The notes below the pieces were generated by a model that saw nothing but the letters and a program-made list of their open reading frames with translations, ran no database searches and was not told the DNA's origin. From NCBI RefSeq assembly GCF_000799075.1, contig NZ_JTLI01000035.1:1-52680 (forward strand): a DNA stretch of 52,680 bases. The letters run 5' to 3'. Each line of letters begins with the position of its first letter. Position 1 is the first letter of the stretch. The DNA comes from Cetobacterium sp. ZOR0034. Lineage in GTDB: Bacteria; Fusobacteriota; Fusobacteriia; Fusobacteriales; Fusobacteriaceae. Position numbers and translations under genes: made by a program. Shown in pieces: positions 15,801-24,413 of the stretch.

Positions 15801-16850
15801 ATGGGATTTAAAGATTTTAAAATCGAAGTGAATAAAAAAAATATTCTTCATAACTATGAATATCTAAAAAGATTAAGGAATAAAGAGATTATAGCTGTAG
15901 TAAAAGCAAATGCGTATGGCCATGGAATAAAAAATATCGTATCTCTTCTATCAGAGCACGGGTGTAAATATTTTGCTGTTGCTAGAGAGTGTGAAGCAGA
16001 AAAAATTTTAGAATTGAAGTTAAAAAATGTAAATATATTAATTTTAGAAACGATAGAGGACTTAAATTTTTTGAAACAAAATAAAAATGTTGAGATGGTT
16101 ATAAATAGTTTTAAAGACCTTCTTTTTTTATTAGAGAGTGATATTTCGACGGAACAACTTCATTTAAAATTAGATTTTGGATTTGGAAGAAATGGAGTTG
16201 TAGAAAGTGATTTTTCAAAATTAAAAAAATTAATTTTAGAGAAAAATTTAAAATTTAAAGGAATCTGTACTCATGTCTTTGCGGCTGATTATGAAGATAT
16301 GTTGATTGTTGAGAAAAAGTTTAATAATATATTATCAGAGTTAGATAAAAAGCGATTCGATATTATACATATGCAAAATAGTGCTGGAGTTATTTCAATT
16401 GAAGGTGCTGGATGTACACATATAAGATGTGGAACAATTTTATTTGGACTTCAAGAGATAGGTTACTATGATCCTAATATAAAAAGAGCTTTTAAGTTAA
16501 TTGGAAAAATATTAGATATAAAAGATTTAAACGATTTAAAATATATTGGATACGAGAAAAAAGAAAAAATAACTTTGACTGAAAATAAAAAAATAGCAAA
16601 AATAAGATTGGGCTATGGAGATGGATTTTCTAAAAGAGGAGAAGGTATTATGTCTATAATCAATAATAAAAAGTTTGAAATAGTTCATATTAGCATGGAT
16701 AGCTCATTTATTTTAGTTGATGAATCAGTAAAGGAAGGGGATTTTATAGAGATTTTTTATGATTTAGAAGATAGTATAAAATATTTAAAAGTTCCTCATT
16801 ATGAATTTTTATCGTGTATAAACGAAAGAATCAAGAGAGAGATTATATGA
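15801..16850 (+). CDS. alr: Alanine racemase
   Basis: A 349-residue PLP enzyme of the alanine racemase family. The PLP lysine is in IAVVKANAYGHG near the N-terminus; LDFGFGRNGV, THVFAAD, HMQNSAG, the block HIRCGTILFGL, a Tyr-containing YIGYEKK and IRLGYGDGFSKRG follow in the right order, and the MD of HISMDSS matches the conserved CMD. The catalytic Tyr is probably the one in YIGYEKK. It supplies D-alanine for peptidoglycan. The divergence is higher than usual, so a related amino-acid racemase is possible. ATG 15801 follows AGGAG by seven bases; an ATG at 15777 after GGAG would add eight residues. Confidence 0.88.
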   Translation: MGFKDFKIEVNKKNILHNYEYLKRLRNKEIIAVVKANAYGHGIKNIVSLLSEHGCKYFAVARECEAEKILELKLKNVNILILETIEDLNFLKQNKNVEMVINSFKDLLFLLESDISTEQLHLKLDFGFGRNGVVESDFSKLKKLILEKNLKFKGICTHVFAADYEDMLIVEKKFNNILSELDKKRFDIIHMQNSAGVISIEGAGCTHIRCGTILFGLQEIGYYDPNIKRAFKLIGKILDIKDLNDLKYIGYEKKEKITLTENKKIAKIRLGYGDGFSKRGEGIMSIINNKKFEIVHISMDSSFILVDESVKEGDFIEIFYDLEDSIKYLKVPHYEFLSCINERIKREII

Positions 16851-16868
16851 CTACGAACAAAAATAAAA
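16850..16868 (+). repeat. 19-bp motif after alr, inverted copy after mnmG
   Basis: ACTACGAACAAAAATAAAA begins at the last base of the alr stop codon. The inverted copy is at 5302-5320. The last part also starts an all-A/T hairpin (AAAATAAAA and TTTTATTTT, 16860-16877). Confidence 0.5.
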
Positions 16869-16886
16869 TTTTATTTTAAAAAAATA

Positions 16887-16915
16887 TTGACTTTTTTTTT
16901 CAAATGAGATATTAT
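16887..16915 (+). promoter_or_regulatory. Promoter of the met riboswitch operon
   Basis: TTGACT at 16887-16892 and TATTAT at 16910-16915, 17 bases apart, immediately before the SAM riboswitch. Confidence 0.75.
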
Positions 16916-16924
16916 TACTCAAAA

Positions 16925-17005
16925 CCATCAAGAGAGACCGAGGGACTGGCCCGTCGACGTTTCAGCAACCTACCAATGAGTGTGGTGCTAATTCCAGAAA
17001 GATGG
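16925..17005 (+). ncRNA. SAM-I (S-box) riboswitch aptamer
   Basis: The conserved S-box elements appear in order: ATCAAGAGAG, GAGGGACTGGCCC, TTTCAGCAACC, GGTGCTAATTCCAG and AGATGG. P1 is CCATC (16925-16929) with GATGG (17001-17005). Binding of S-adenosylmethionine is known for the class. When P1 is melted, GATGGGAG (17001-17008) can pair with CTCTCATC (17031-17038) as an antiterminator; with SAM bound the terminator forms, so the transporter operon is switched off when SAM is plentiful. Confidence 0.95.
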
Positions 17006-17029
17006 GAGAGATCTAAATTTGATTAATTT

Positions 17030-17071
17030 ACTCTCATCTTAATTTTAATAATTAAGGTGGGAGTTTTTTTT
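17030..17071 (+). terminator. Riboswitch-controlled terminator of metNIQ
   Basis: ACTCTCATCTTAATT pairs with AATTAAGGTGGGAGT, then a run of eight T. Its 5' arm also pairs with the aptamer's 3' P1 strand, the classic S-box switch. Confidence 0.92.
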
Positions 17072-17091
17072 ATACGGGAGGATTAAAAATT

Positions 17092-18099
17092 ATGATTATA
17101 TTAGAGAATGTTAATAAAATTTATAGCAATAATTTTCATGCTGTAAAAAATGTAAATTTAAATATTCAAAAGGGGGAAATATTTGGAATAATAGGATTGA
17201 GTGGTGCAGGAAAATCCTCTTTGATAAGATTATTTAATGGTTTAGAAGCATTAAATAGCGGTTCTATAAAAATTGAAGGAACAGATATAGCAAAGCTTTC
17301 TAAAAAAGATTTATTGGAAAAAAGAAAGAGAATAGGAATGATATTTCAACATTTTAATCTATTAAAATCTAGAAACGTGAGAGATAATATAGCCTTTTCT
17401 TTAGAGGTTGCAGGATGGAAAAAATCAGAGATAAAAACTAGAGTTGATGAATTACTGAGATTAGTTGAACTTGAAGACAAAGGAGAATTTTATCCCTCTC
17501 AACTTTCTGGAGGTCAAAAACAAAGAGTAGCCATAGCGAGAGCTTTAGCAAATAATCCAAAGATTCTTCTATCGGATGAAGCTACTTCAGCACTAGACCC
17601 TAAAACTACAAAATCTATATTATCTTTAATAAAAGATATACAGAAAAAAATGGATTTAACAGTAATTTTAATAACTCATCAAATGGAAGTTATTAGAGAA
17701 ATCTGTGATAAAGTTGCAGTTATGTCAAATGGGGAAATTATAGAAATAGGTAAAACTCATGAAATATTTTTAAATCCTCAAAATGAGGTTACAAAAGAGT
17801 TAATTTCATATATTCCAGCTCAAGAAAAAGAGGAAATTGAGTTTATAAAAAAACCAGGAAATAAAGTAATAAAACTTATGTTTTTAGGATCAGTAGCTGG
17901 TGATCCTATCTTATCTAAAGCTGTAAGAAAATTTGATTTAGATATAAATGTTTTAGGAGGATCAATTGATTTATTAGCAACAATGCAAGTAGGACATTTA
18001 GTTGTTGAATTAATAGGAGATTTAGAAAAACAAAATGAAGCTATAGAATGGTTTCCAAGTTTAGATGTAGGGGTGGAGGTAGTTTATAATGGTATTTAA
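17092..18099 (+). CDS. metN: Methionine ABC transporter, ATP-binding protein MetN
   Basis: A 335-residue ATPase with Walker [11 protein letters not shown]-loop, signature [15 protein letters not shown], Walker [13 protein letters not shown] and the switch His in ITHQME. After residue 255 comes the NIL regulatory domain ([14 protein letters not shown] ... [24 protein letters not shown]), which binds methionine and inhibits the transporter in E. coli. It energises methionine import by MetI. GGGAGG precedes the ATG. The operon lies directly behind a SAM riboswitch and the gene overlaps metI by 11 bp. Confidence 0.97.
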   Translation: MIILENVNKIYSNNFHAVKNVNLNIQKGEIFGIIGLSGAGKSSLIRLFNGLEALNSGSIKIEGTDIAKLSKKDLLEKRKRIGMIFQHFNLLKSRNVRDNIAFSLEVAGWKKSEIKTRVDELLRLVELEDKGEFYPSQLSGGQKQRVAIARALANNPKILLSDEATSALDPKTTKSILSLIKDIQKKMDLTVILITHQMEVIREICDKVAVMSNGEIIEIGKTHEIFLNPQNEVTKELISYIPAQEKEEIEFIKKPGNKVIKLMFLGSVAGDPILSKAVRKFDLDINVLGGSIDLLATMQVGHLVVELIGDLEKQNEAIEWFPSLDVGVEVVYNGI

Positions 18100-18739
18100 T
18101 ATGTTAATACAGGCGACAATAGAAACAATCTATATGGTTATATTTTCTGCAATTGTTTCTCTTATAATAGGTTTTCCATGTGGAATTTTAGCAGCAATAA
18201 CATCACAAGGTCACATATATGAAAACAAGGTAATTAATAGCTTTTTAAATGGAGTTATAAATATTACAAGATCTTTTCCATATATCATTCTTATGATTTT
18301 GTTACTTCCGTTATCAAGATTTGTAATAGGAACTACAATAGGGAGTACAGCAGCAATTGTACCACTTTCAATATCGGCGGCTCCATTTGTAGCAAGAATT
18401 GTAGAGAATTGTGTTTTAGAGGTAGACAGAGGTGTTATAGAAGCAAGTGAGAGTCTAGGAGCTAATAATTATACAATAATAACAAAGGTAATTATACCTG
18501 AGTCATTACCATCTTTAATTCAAGGAATAACTTTGCTAATTATTAATTTAATTGGATTATCTGCAATGGCTGGAGCTATTGGAGGTGGAGGTTTAGGAGA
18601 TTTAGCAATAAGATTTGGTTACAATCGTTTTAAATTAGATATTATGATATATTCAGTTTTAGTAATTATTGCTTTAGTTCAAGGGATTCAGTTAATAGGG
18701 AGTTTAATATCAAATAGATTGAAAAAAAATGGGAGGTAG
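18089..18739 (+). CDS. metI: Methionine ABC transporter permease MetI
   Basis: A 216-residue permease with about five membrane helices and the EAA loop motif [26 protein letters not shown] that docks on MetN. This matches the MetI family in length and layout. The ATG at 18089 overlaps the metN end and has GGTGGAGG upstream; an ATG four codons later is possible. Inner-membrane channel for methionine. Confidence 0.95.
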   Translation: MVFNMLIQATIETIYMVIFSAIVSLIIGFPCGILAAITSQGHIYENKVINSFLNGVINITRSFPYIILMILLLPLSRFVIGTTIGSTAAIVPLSISAAPFVARIVENCVLEVDRGVIEASESLGANNYTIITKVIIPESLPSLIQGITLLIINLIGLSAMAGAIGGGGLGDLAIRFGYNRFKLDIMIYSVLVIIALVQGIQLIGSLISNRLKKNGR

Positions 18740-18741
18740 TT

Positions 18742-19512
18742 ATGAAAAAATTAGTTTTATTATTAGGATTAGTAGGTTCAATTGTAAGTTATGGAGCAAA
18801 ATTGAAAGTTGGAGCTTCACCTGTTCCCCATGCACAACTATTACAGCTTGTAAAAGATGATTTAAAATCTCAAGATGTTGATTTAGATATAATTGAGATA
18901 ACAGATTATGTAACACCAAATTTACTTTTAGATTCGAAAGAGTTAGATGCTAACTTCTTTCAACATAAACCTTATTTAGATACATTTTCTAAAGAAAAAA
19001 ATCTGAAGTTAGTGATAGCAGGAAATGTACATGTAGAGCCGTTAGGAGTTTATTCAAAAAAAGTTGATAAAATAGAAAATTTAAAAAAAGGTGGTGTTGT
19101 AGCAATACCAAATGATCCAACAAACGGAGGAAGAGCTTTAATTTTACTTCATAATAATGGAGTTATAAAATTAAAAGATCCAACTGATCTTTTAGCAACT
19201 GAATTTGACATAGTAGAAAACAAAAATAATCTTAAATTTAAATCTTTAGATGCAGCACAAATTCCAAGAGCTTTGAAGGATGTTGATTTGGCAGTTGTAA
19301 ACGGAAATTATGCTTTAGAAGCGGGACTTAATCCATTAACAGAAGCTTTAATAATAGAAGGAAAAGAATCTCCTTATGCTAATTTAATAGCAGTAAGGGA
19401 AGGGGATGAAAAAAGAGAGGATATTCAAAAATTAGTTAAAGCTTTACAAAGTGAAAAAGTAAAAGAATTTATAGAAAAAACATATAAAGGAGCAGTAGTA
19501 ACTGCATTTTAA
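18742..19512 (+). CDS. metQ: Methionine-binding protein MetQ
   Basis: A 256-residue substrate-binding protein of the NlpA/MetQ family: KLKVGASPVPHAQLLQLVKDDLKSQ, DANFFQHKPYLD, GGVVAIPNDPTNGGRALILL and VNGNYALEAGL. The N-terminus MKKLVLLLGLVGSIVSYGAK is a Sec signal peptide with a signal-peptidase-I-like end. There is no lipobox cysteine, although most MetQ proteins are lipoproteins, so here it should be free in the periplasm. Two bases separate it from metI; a terminator follows. Confidence 0.95.
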   Translation: MKKLVLLLGLVGSIVSYGAKLKVGASPVPHAQLLQLVKDDLKSQDVDLDIIEITDYVTPNLLLDSKELDANFFQHKPYLDTFSKEKNLKLVIAGNVHVEPLGVYSKKVDKIENLKKGGVVAIPNDPTNGGRALILLHNNGVIKLKDPTDLLATEFDIVENKNNLKFKSLDAAQIPRALKDVDLAVVNGNYALEAGLNPLTEALIIEGKESPYANLIAVREGDEKREDIQKLVKALQSEKVKEFIEKTYKGAVVTAF

Positions 19513-19514
19513 TT

Positions 19515-19548
19515 AAAGGACGAGAAAATCTTTTCTCGTCCTTTTTTT
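19515..19548 (+). terminator. Terminator after metQ
   Basis: AAAGGACGAGAAAA and TTTTCTCGTCCTTT form a long stem with a short loop, followed by T residues. Confidence 0.92.
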
Positions 19549-19583
19549 GAATTTTGTGTCAAATATATTTCTAAAAAGAACTC

Positions 19584-19612
19584 TTTTCAAAGTACATACT
19601 ATATGATATAAT
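19584..19612 (+). promoter_or_regulatory. Promoter of the sigma-54 activator gene
   Basis: TTTTCA at 19584-19589 and a perfect TATAAT at 19607-19612 with 17 bases between, about 115 bp upstream of the start. The bases between the promoter and the gene show nothing further. Confidence 0.55.
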
Positions 19613-19725
19613 CTATACTAGATTTTTTATTAAAAAAGTCAAGATTTATATTTTTAGAAATTGACTATTATAAATATTTTTGATAGTATACATATATTAA
19701 AAAAGTATAGTTTAAAGGGAGTAAG

Positions 19726-21483
19726 ATGAAAACTGACTTATTGGTGATAAAGGATGAGTTAAAAAAATATGCTAAAACAATTTCAAAGCTATTTTCTATG
19801 GATGTAGGTATCTGTGATAAAAACTTAATAAGAATAACAGGAAGTGGCCCTCAAAAAATAGGTGAAAAAATAAAAGGTAGAGCAAACAAAAAAACATTAG
19901 AAACAAAAGAAACTACTGTTATTTTGAATCCAAGAGAGGATGAAATATGTAACGGTTGCTCAGAAAAGAGCTGTTGTTTAGAAGTTCTTGAGATATCAAC
20001 GCCAATAATGTATGAAGGTGAAATAATAGGTTTAATAAGCTTAGTTTCTTTTGATGAAGAACAGAAAAAAAGAGTTTTAGAAAATTTAAAAAATTATTTA
20101 GATTTTGTAGAGCAGATGGCAGAATTAATAAGTGTTAGATTTATAGAATATAATGAAAATCTAGAAAAAACAGAAAGAGAGAACATTCTTTCTACAATAT
20201 TGAATACAATTCAAAAAGGTGTTTTGAGATTTAATAAAAAAGGAGATATAACAGCAATAAATAACTTTGCATTAAAAAAAATAGATTTAGGAAGATCTAT
20301 TATAGGTGAAAAAGTAACTATTGATTCTCAGAACGATTTTATCATGGAGCAAGAGATTTATAAATTAAAAGTTCAAAATAAAGAGTTACTTGTTTTAGGT
20401 AAAATTCTTCCTTTTGAAGCTTTTGGAAGAAATGAAAAGATTTTTATTTTTGATGATATGAATAAAGTAAATGAAGGAATCAGAGAATTAGTTGAAACAT
20501 CTAATAGTGTTTCTTTAAAAAATATAATTGGAGAGTCTGAATTTACGGAATTACTAAAAGAAAGAATAAAACATGTAGCACCATCTAAATCTACAGTTTT
20601 GATAACGGGTGAAAGTGGAACTGGAAAAGAGCTTGTGGCTAGAGCCTTACACTACCATAGTGACAGAAGAAATGCTCCGTTTGTAGTTATAAATTGTGCA
20701 GCAATTCCAGAATCTCTTTTAGAGAGTGAGTTGTTTGGATATGTAAGAGGAGCTTTTACTGGTGCAGATAAAAATGGACGTATGGGAAAATTTGAATTAG
20801 CTAATGGAGGAGTTATATTTTTAGATGAAATAGGTGATATGCCACTTTATCTTCAAGCAAAAATTTTAAGAGTACTCCAAGAAAGAAAAGTAACAAGAAT
20901 TGGCTCAAATAGAGATATAGAATTAGATATTAGAATAATTGCAGCAACTAATGTTGATTTAGAAAAAAAGATAATGGAAAAGAAGTTCAGAGAGGATCTT
21001 TATTATAGGTTAAAAGTAATTCCCTTTGAAGTAGCACCCTTAAGAAAAAGGGTTGAGGATATTCTTCCTATCACAAGAAATTTAATAAAAAAATATAATA
21101 AAATAACAGAGAGATATATAAACTTTATAGATATAGAAGTAGAGAGATTGTTTTTAAATTATTCTTGGCCAGGAAATATAAGAGAGTTAGAAAATGTTGT
21201 AGAGTTTATGTTCAACCTTTCTGATGGTAGTGATATTTTAAGTTTATCAACAATTCCTGAAAAATTATTAGAAGAGAAGTATTTAGATAAAGAATTAAAA
21301 AAGGATTGTTCTTTATCTAAAGAAGATAACTATTTAGAAGATTTTGAGAATATTGAAAAAAAATACATTCAAAAAGCTTTAGAAATATTTGGAAAAGACA
21401 CTGAAGGAAAAAAAATAATAGCAAGTAAAATGAATATAGGTTTAACAACGTTATATAGAAAAATTCAGAGATATGATATCTGA
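19726..21483 (+). CDS. Sigma-54-dependent activator, probably of cysteine catabolism
   Basis: A 585-residue enhancer-binding protein. Residues 1-140 form a sensory domain with a Cys cluster (Cys75, Cys78, Cys83, Cys84, reading CNGCSEKSCC) that could bind a metal, an iron-sulfur centre or a thiol signal. Residues about 150-245 look PAS-like. The AAA+ domain has Walker A GESGTGKE (295-302), the sigma-54 contact loop GAFTGA (342-347), Walker B GGVIFLDEIGDM and the R-finger region FREDLYYRLKVIPF. A Fis-type helix-turn-helix ends the protein (SKMNIGLTTLYRKIQRY). Three identical palindromes follow at its 3' end and a -24/-12 promoter lies before the next gene, so it very probably switches on the downstream cysteine genes with RpoN (encoded at 37782). 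The signal is inferred. Confidence 0.88.
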   Translation: MKTDLLVIKDELKKYAKTISKLFSMDVGICDKNLIRITGSGPQKIGEKIKGRANKKTLETKETTVILNPREDEICNGCSEKSCCLEVLEISTPIMYEGEIIGLISLVSFDEEQKKRVLENLKNYLDFVEQMAELISVRFIEYNENLEKTERENILSTILNTIQKGVLRFNKKGDITAINNFALKKIDLGRSIIGEKVTIDSQNDFIMEQEIYKLKVQNKELLVLGKILPFEAFGRNEKIFIFDDMNKVNEGIRELVETSNSVSLKNIIGESEFTELLKERIKHVAPSKSTVLITGESGTGKELVARALHYHSDRRNAPFVVINCAAIPESLLESELFGYVRGAFTGADKNGRMGKFELANGGVIFLDEIGDMPLYLQAKILRVLQERKVTRIGSNRDIELDIRIIAATNVDLEKKIMEKKFREDLYYRLKVIPFEVAPLRKRVEDILPITRNLIKKYNKITERYINFIDIEVERLFLNYSWPGNIRELENVVEFMFNLSDGSDILSLSTIPEKLLEEKYLDKELKKDCSLSKEDNYLEDFENIEKKYIQKALEIFGKDTEGKKIIASKMNIGLTTLYRKIQRYDI

Positions 21484-21538
21484 TTTTTCAAAATGAAAAA
21501 AATTTTTTTCAAAATGAAAAATTTTTCAAAATGAAAAA
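21484..21538. promoter_or_regulatory. Three palindromic enhancer sites
   Basis: TTTTTCAAAATGAAAAA occurs three times: 21484-21500, 21505-21521 and 21522-21538, starting 21 and 17 bp apart. Each is a palindrome around AAA/TTT. They lie about 105-160 bp upstream of the -24/-12 promoter, the usual place for binding sites of a sigma-54 activator. Confidence 0.75.
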
Positions 21539-21642
21539 AATCAAAATTAAGCTATTTCAAATTATGTTAAGTAGAATTAAAAAATAAAAATACTAATACA
21601 AAAAAAATAAAAAAATAACACAAATATTAAAAAATATATCTA

Positions 21643-21659
21643 TTGGAACAGAAATTGCT
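21643..21659 (+). promoter_or_regulatory. Sigma-54 (-24/-12) promoter of the cyuA operon
   Basis: TTGGAACAGAAATTGCT: GG and GC are 12 bases apart, as required, and it matches the TGGCAC-N5-TTGC consensus well. It lies 64 bp before the cyuA start. Confidence 0.8.
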
Positions 21660-21722
21660 TATTATAATACTTGTATATTGCTTATATTAGTATAAATTTA
21701 AATTAAGGAGGATTTTTGTAAA

Positions 21723-23000
21723 ATGATAGATAAAATTTTAAGTATTTTAAATGAAGAGATAGTTCCGGCAGAAGGGTGTACAGAGCCAATAGCTTTAGCT
21801 TATATAGGAAGTAAATTAACAACAATATTAGGTGGAGTTCCAGAGAAAGTTGAAATAGCTCTTTCAGGAAATTTAATAAAAAATGTTAAAAGTGTAAAGA
21901 TTCCTAATTCAGAAGGAATGGTAGGAATTGAAGCAGCAGTTGCGTTAGGAACAATATTGGGGGATTCAAAAAAAGATTTAATGGTTATATCAACAATTGA
22001 TAAATCAAGATTAAATGAAGTTAAAGAGTATTTAGACAATAAAAAAGTAGTAGCTACTAAAATTGAAGGAGATGTAAAACTTCATATGAGAGCTACTGGA
22101 ATTTTAGGTGAAGATACAGTAACTATAGAGATAAAAGATTATCATACAAATATTGTTAAGATAGAAAAAAATGGTGAATTAATAAAAGGTGGAACTTGTG
22201 ATGAAGTTGTTACAGGGGATGCTATGACAGATAAAGAGTTTTTAACAGTAGAGTTAATTCATGACTTGGCTAAAACAATAGATTTAGAGTTAATCGCTCC
22301 GATTTTTGAAAAGGTTATAGCTTACAATTCAGCTATAGCAAATGAAGGACTAAAAAATGATTATGGAATCGGAATGGGTAAAGGAATATATGAGGGAATG
22401 CAAGAGGGAGTTTACGGTAAAGATTTAAAAAATAAAATCGTAAGTTTTGCAAGTGCAGGAAGTGACGCTAGAATGAATGGATGTTCGATGCCTGTAATGA
22501 CAACAAGTGGAAGTGGAAACCAAGGAATGTCAGCTTCTTTACCAGTTATAAAATATTGTGAAGAAAAAGGATTATCACATGAAGATTTAATTAGAGGACT
22601 ATTCTTCTCACATATGACAACAATTCATATAAAATCAAATGTAGGAAGATTATCTGCTTATTGTGGTGTTGTTTGTGCAGGTGGAGGAGTAGCAGGAGCT
22701 TTAGCGTTCTTAGATGGTTTATCTTTAGATAGAATTGATTCGGCGATTGAAACAACATTAGCAACATTATCAGGAATGCTTTGTGATGGTGCAAAAAGTT
22801 CTTGTGCAACAAAGATTGCGAGCTCGATAGGGATGGCATTTGATTCATACTATTTATCTAAGAAAAAGAGAAACTTTGAATATGGTGAAGGAATAGTAGG
22901 AAAGAATGTTGAAGCGACACTAGCGAACGTAAAAGTTTTAGCTCAAGAGGGACTAAGAAAAACAGATGAAGTTGTTTTAGAAATAATGTTAAATAACTAA
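21723..23000 (+). CDS. cyuA: L-cysteine desulfidase / UPF0597-type iron-sulfur dehydratase
   Basis: A 425-residue protein of the CyuA (YhaM, UPF0597) family related to the L-serine dehydratase alpha chain. Recognisable blocks are IVPAEGCTEPIALAY near the N-terminus, KGGTCDEVVTGDAM, GSDARMNGCSMPVMTTSGSG and the Cys-rich CGVVCAGGGVAGA and LCDGAKSSCATKIASS, which include the ligands expected for a 4Fe-4S cluster. Family activity: cysteine to pyruvate, ammonia and sulfide; serine is a possible substrate. First gene of the sigma-54 operon, with AAGGAGG before the ATG. Neighbouring a cystine-type symporter and a disulfide reductase supports the cysteine role. Confidence 0.88.
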   Translation: MIDKILSILNEEIVPAEGCTEPIALAYIGSKLTTILGGVPEKVEIALSGNLIKNVKSVKIPNSEGMVGIEAAVALGTILGDSKKDLMVISTIDKSRLNEVKEYLDNKKVVATKIEGDVKLHMRATGILGEDTVTIEIKDYHTNIVKIEKNGELIKGGTCDEVVTGDAMTDKEFLTVELIHDLAKTIDLELIAPIFEKVIAYNSAIANEGLKNDYGIGMGKGIYEGMQEGVYGKDLKNKIVSFASAGSDARMNGCSMPVMTTSGSGNQGMSASLPVIKYCEEKGLSHEDLIRGLFFSHMTTIHIKSNVGRLSAYCGVVCAGGGVAGALAFLDGLSLDRIDSAIETTLATLSGMLCDGAKSSCATKIASSIGMAFDSYYLSKKKRNFEYGEGIVGKNVEATLANVKVLAQEGLRKTDEVVLEIMLNN

Positions 23001-23026
23001 TTATAAGTAAAGTTTTAGGAGGAAAA

Positions 23027-24370
23027 ATGAAAATAATAATTATCGGTGGAGTTGCTGCTGGAATGTCAGCTGCGGCAAAAGCAAGCAGATTAAACAAAAA
23101 TGCAGAATTAGTAATCTATGAAAAGACAGAGATAGTTTCATGGGGAGCATGTGGATTACCTTATTATGTAGGAGATTTCTTTGAAGATCCAAACAACATG
23201 ATAGCTAGACCTGTAGAAAAATTTATAGAAGCAGGAATGAATATTAAAATAAAGCATGAAGTAATTGGAATAGATGTTGAAAAGAAAGAGGTAACTATTA
23301 AGAATTTAGTGACTGATGAGATATTCACAGACAACTATGACAAGTTAATGGTAGCAACAGGAGCTCACGCTATTATGCCTCCTATTAAAAATTTATCAGC
23401 AAAAGGTGTATACACTTTAAAAGATTATACTGATGGAATCGAGCTAAAAGAGGAGATTTTAAAAGAGGAAAATCAAGAGATTGTAATTGTAGGAGCTGGA
23501 TATATCGGTCTTGAAGTCGCTGAAGCTGCAAAGCATTTAGGAAAAAGAAGTGTAAGAATCATCCAACTTGGAGATAGAGTTTTATTAGAAAGTTTTGATA
23601 AAGAAATTACTGATGTTATGGAAGAAGAGATCAGAGCTCATGAAGGTGTAGAGCTACATTTAGAAGAGGTTGTAGAAGAGATTCTTGAAGAGAATGGAAA
23701 AGTTGTTGGAGTAAAAACAAACAAAGGTCAATATCCAGCAAATATAGTAGTTATTTCAACAGGTGTTAGACCAAATACAGCTTTCTTAAAAGAAACAGGA
23801 ATTAAAATGTTAGGAAATGGTGCTTTAGTAATTGATAACCATGGAAGAACAAGTATTGATTCAATCTATTCAGCAGGAGATTGTGCAACAGTTCCACATC
23901 TGGTAAGAAATGAAGATGTATATATTCCATTGGCAACAACAGCTAATAAAATTGGAAGAGTTGTTGGAGAAAACTTAGCTGGATTAGAAACTGAGTTCAA
24001 AGGAACTTTAGGTTCGGCAGCAGTTAAAGTAATGGAAGTAGAAGCTGGAAGAACAGGAATTACAGAAGCTGAAGCTATAAAAATGGGGATTAATTATAAA
24101 ACAGTATTCATAAAAGATAAAAATCAAACAAACTATTATCCAGGTAGAGAGGATATATTTGTAAAATTAATATATGATGCAGATACAAGAGTTCTTTTAG
24201 GAGGGCAAATAGCAGGAAAGAAAGGTGCTGTATTAAGAGTTGATTCTTTAGCAACAGCAATCTATTCAAAATTAACTGTAGATGAAATTGGAATGATGGA
24301 TTTCTGTTATGCACCACCATTCGCAAGAACATGGGATGTAATGAACGTAGCTGGAAACGTAGCAAAATAA
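23027..24370 (+). CDS. CoA-disulfide reductase / NADH oxidase-like flavoprotein
   Basis: A 447-residue pyridine-nucleotide-disulfide oxidoreductase. FAD motif GGVAAGMSAAAKASR at the N-terminus, single active cysteine Cys42 in SWGACGLPYYVGD, NAD motif VIVGAGYIGLEVAEAAKHLG around residue 153, and the second FAD motif YSAGDCATV. This is the CoADR/Nox/polysulfide-reductase subgroup with one redox cysteine; there is no C-terminal rhodanese domain. Its place between the cysteine desulfidase and the cystine-type symporter suggests it reduces cystine, polysulfide or a CoA disulfide made during cysteine breakdown. Substrate is inferred. AGGAGG lies before the ATG; the gap from cyuA is 26 bp. Confidence 0.85.
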   Translation: MKIIIIGGVAAGMSAAAKASRLNKNAELVIYEKTEIVSWGACGLPYYVGDFFEDPNNMIARPVEKFIEAGMNIKIKHEVIGIDVEKKEVTIKNLVTDEIFTDNYDKLMVATGAHAIMPPIKNLSAKGVYTLKDYTDGIELKEEILKEENQEIVIVGAGYIGLEVAEAAKHLGKRSVRIIQLGDRVLLESFDKEITDVMEEEIRAHEGVELHLEEVVEEILEENGKVVGVKTNKGQYPANIVVISTGVRPNTAFLKETGIKMLGNGALVIDNHGRTSIDSIYSAGDCATVPHLVRNEDVYIPLATTANKIGRVVGENLAGLETEFKGTLGSAAVKVMEVEAGRTGITEAEAIKMGINYKTVFIKDKNQTNYYPGREDIFVKLIYDADTRVLLGGQIAGKKGAVLRVDSLATAIYSKLTVDEIGMMDFCYAPPFARTWDVMNVAGNVAK

Positions 24371-24413
24371 AAAGGCTTCAATAAAAATTTAAATATAGAA
24401 ACGGGAGAAAAAA

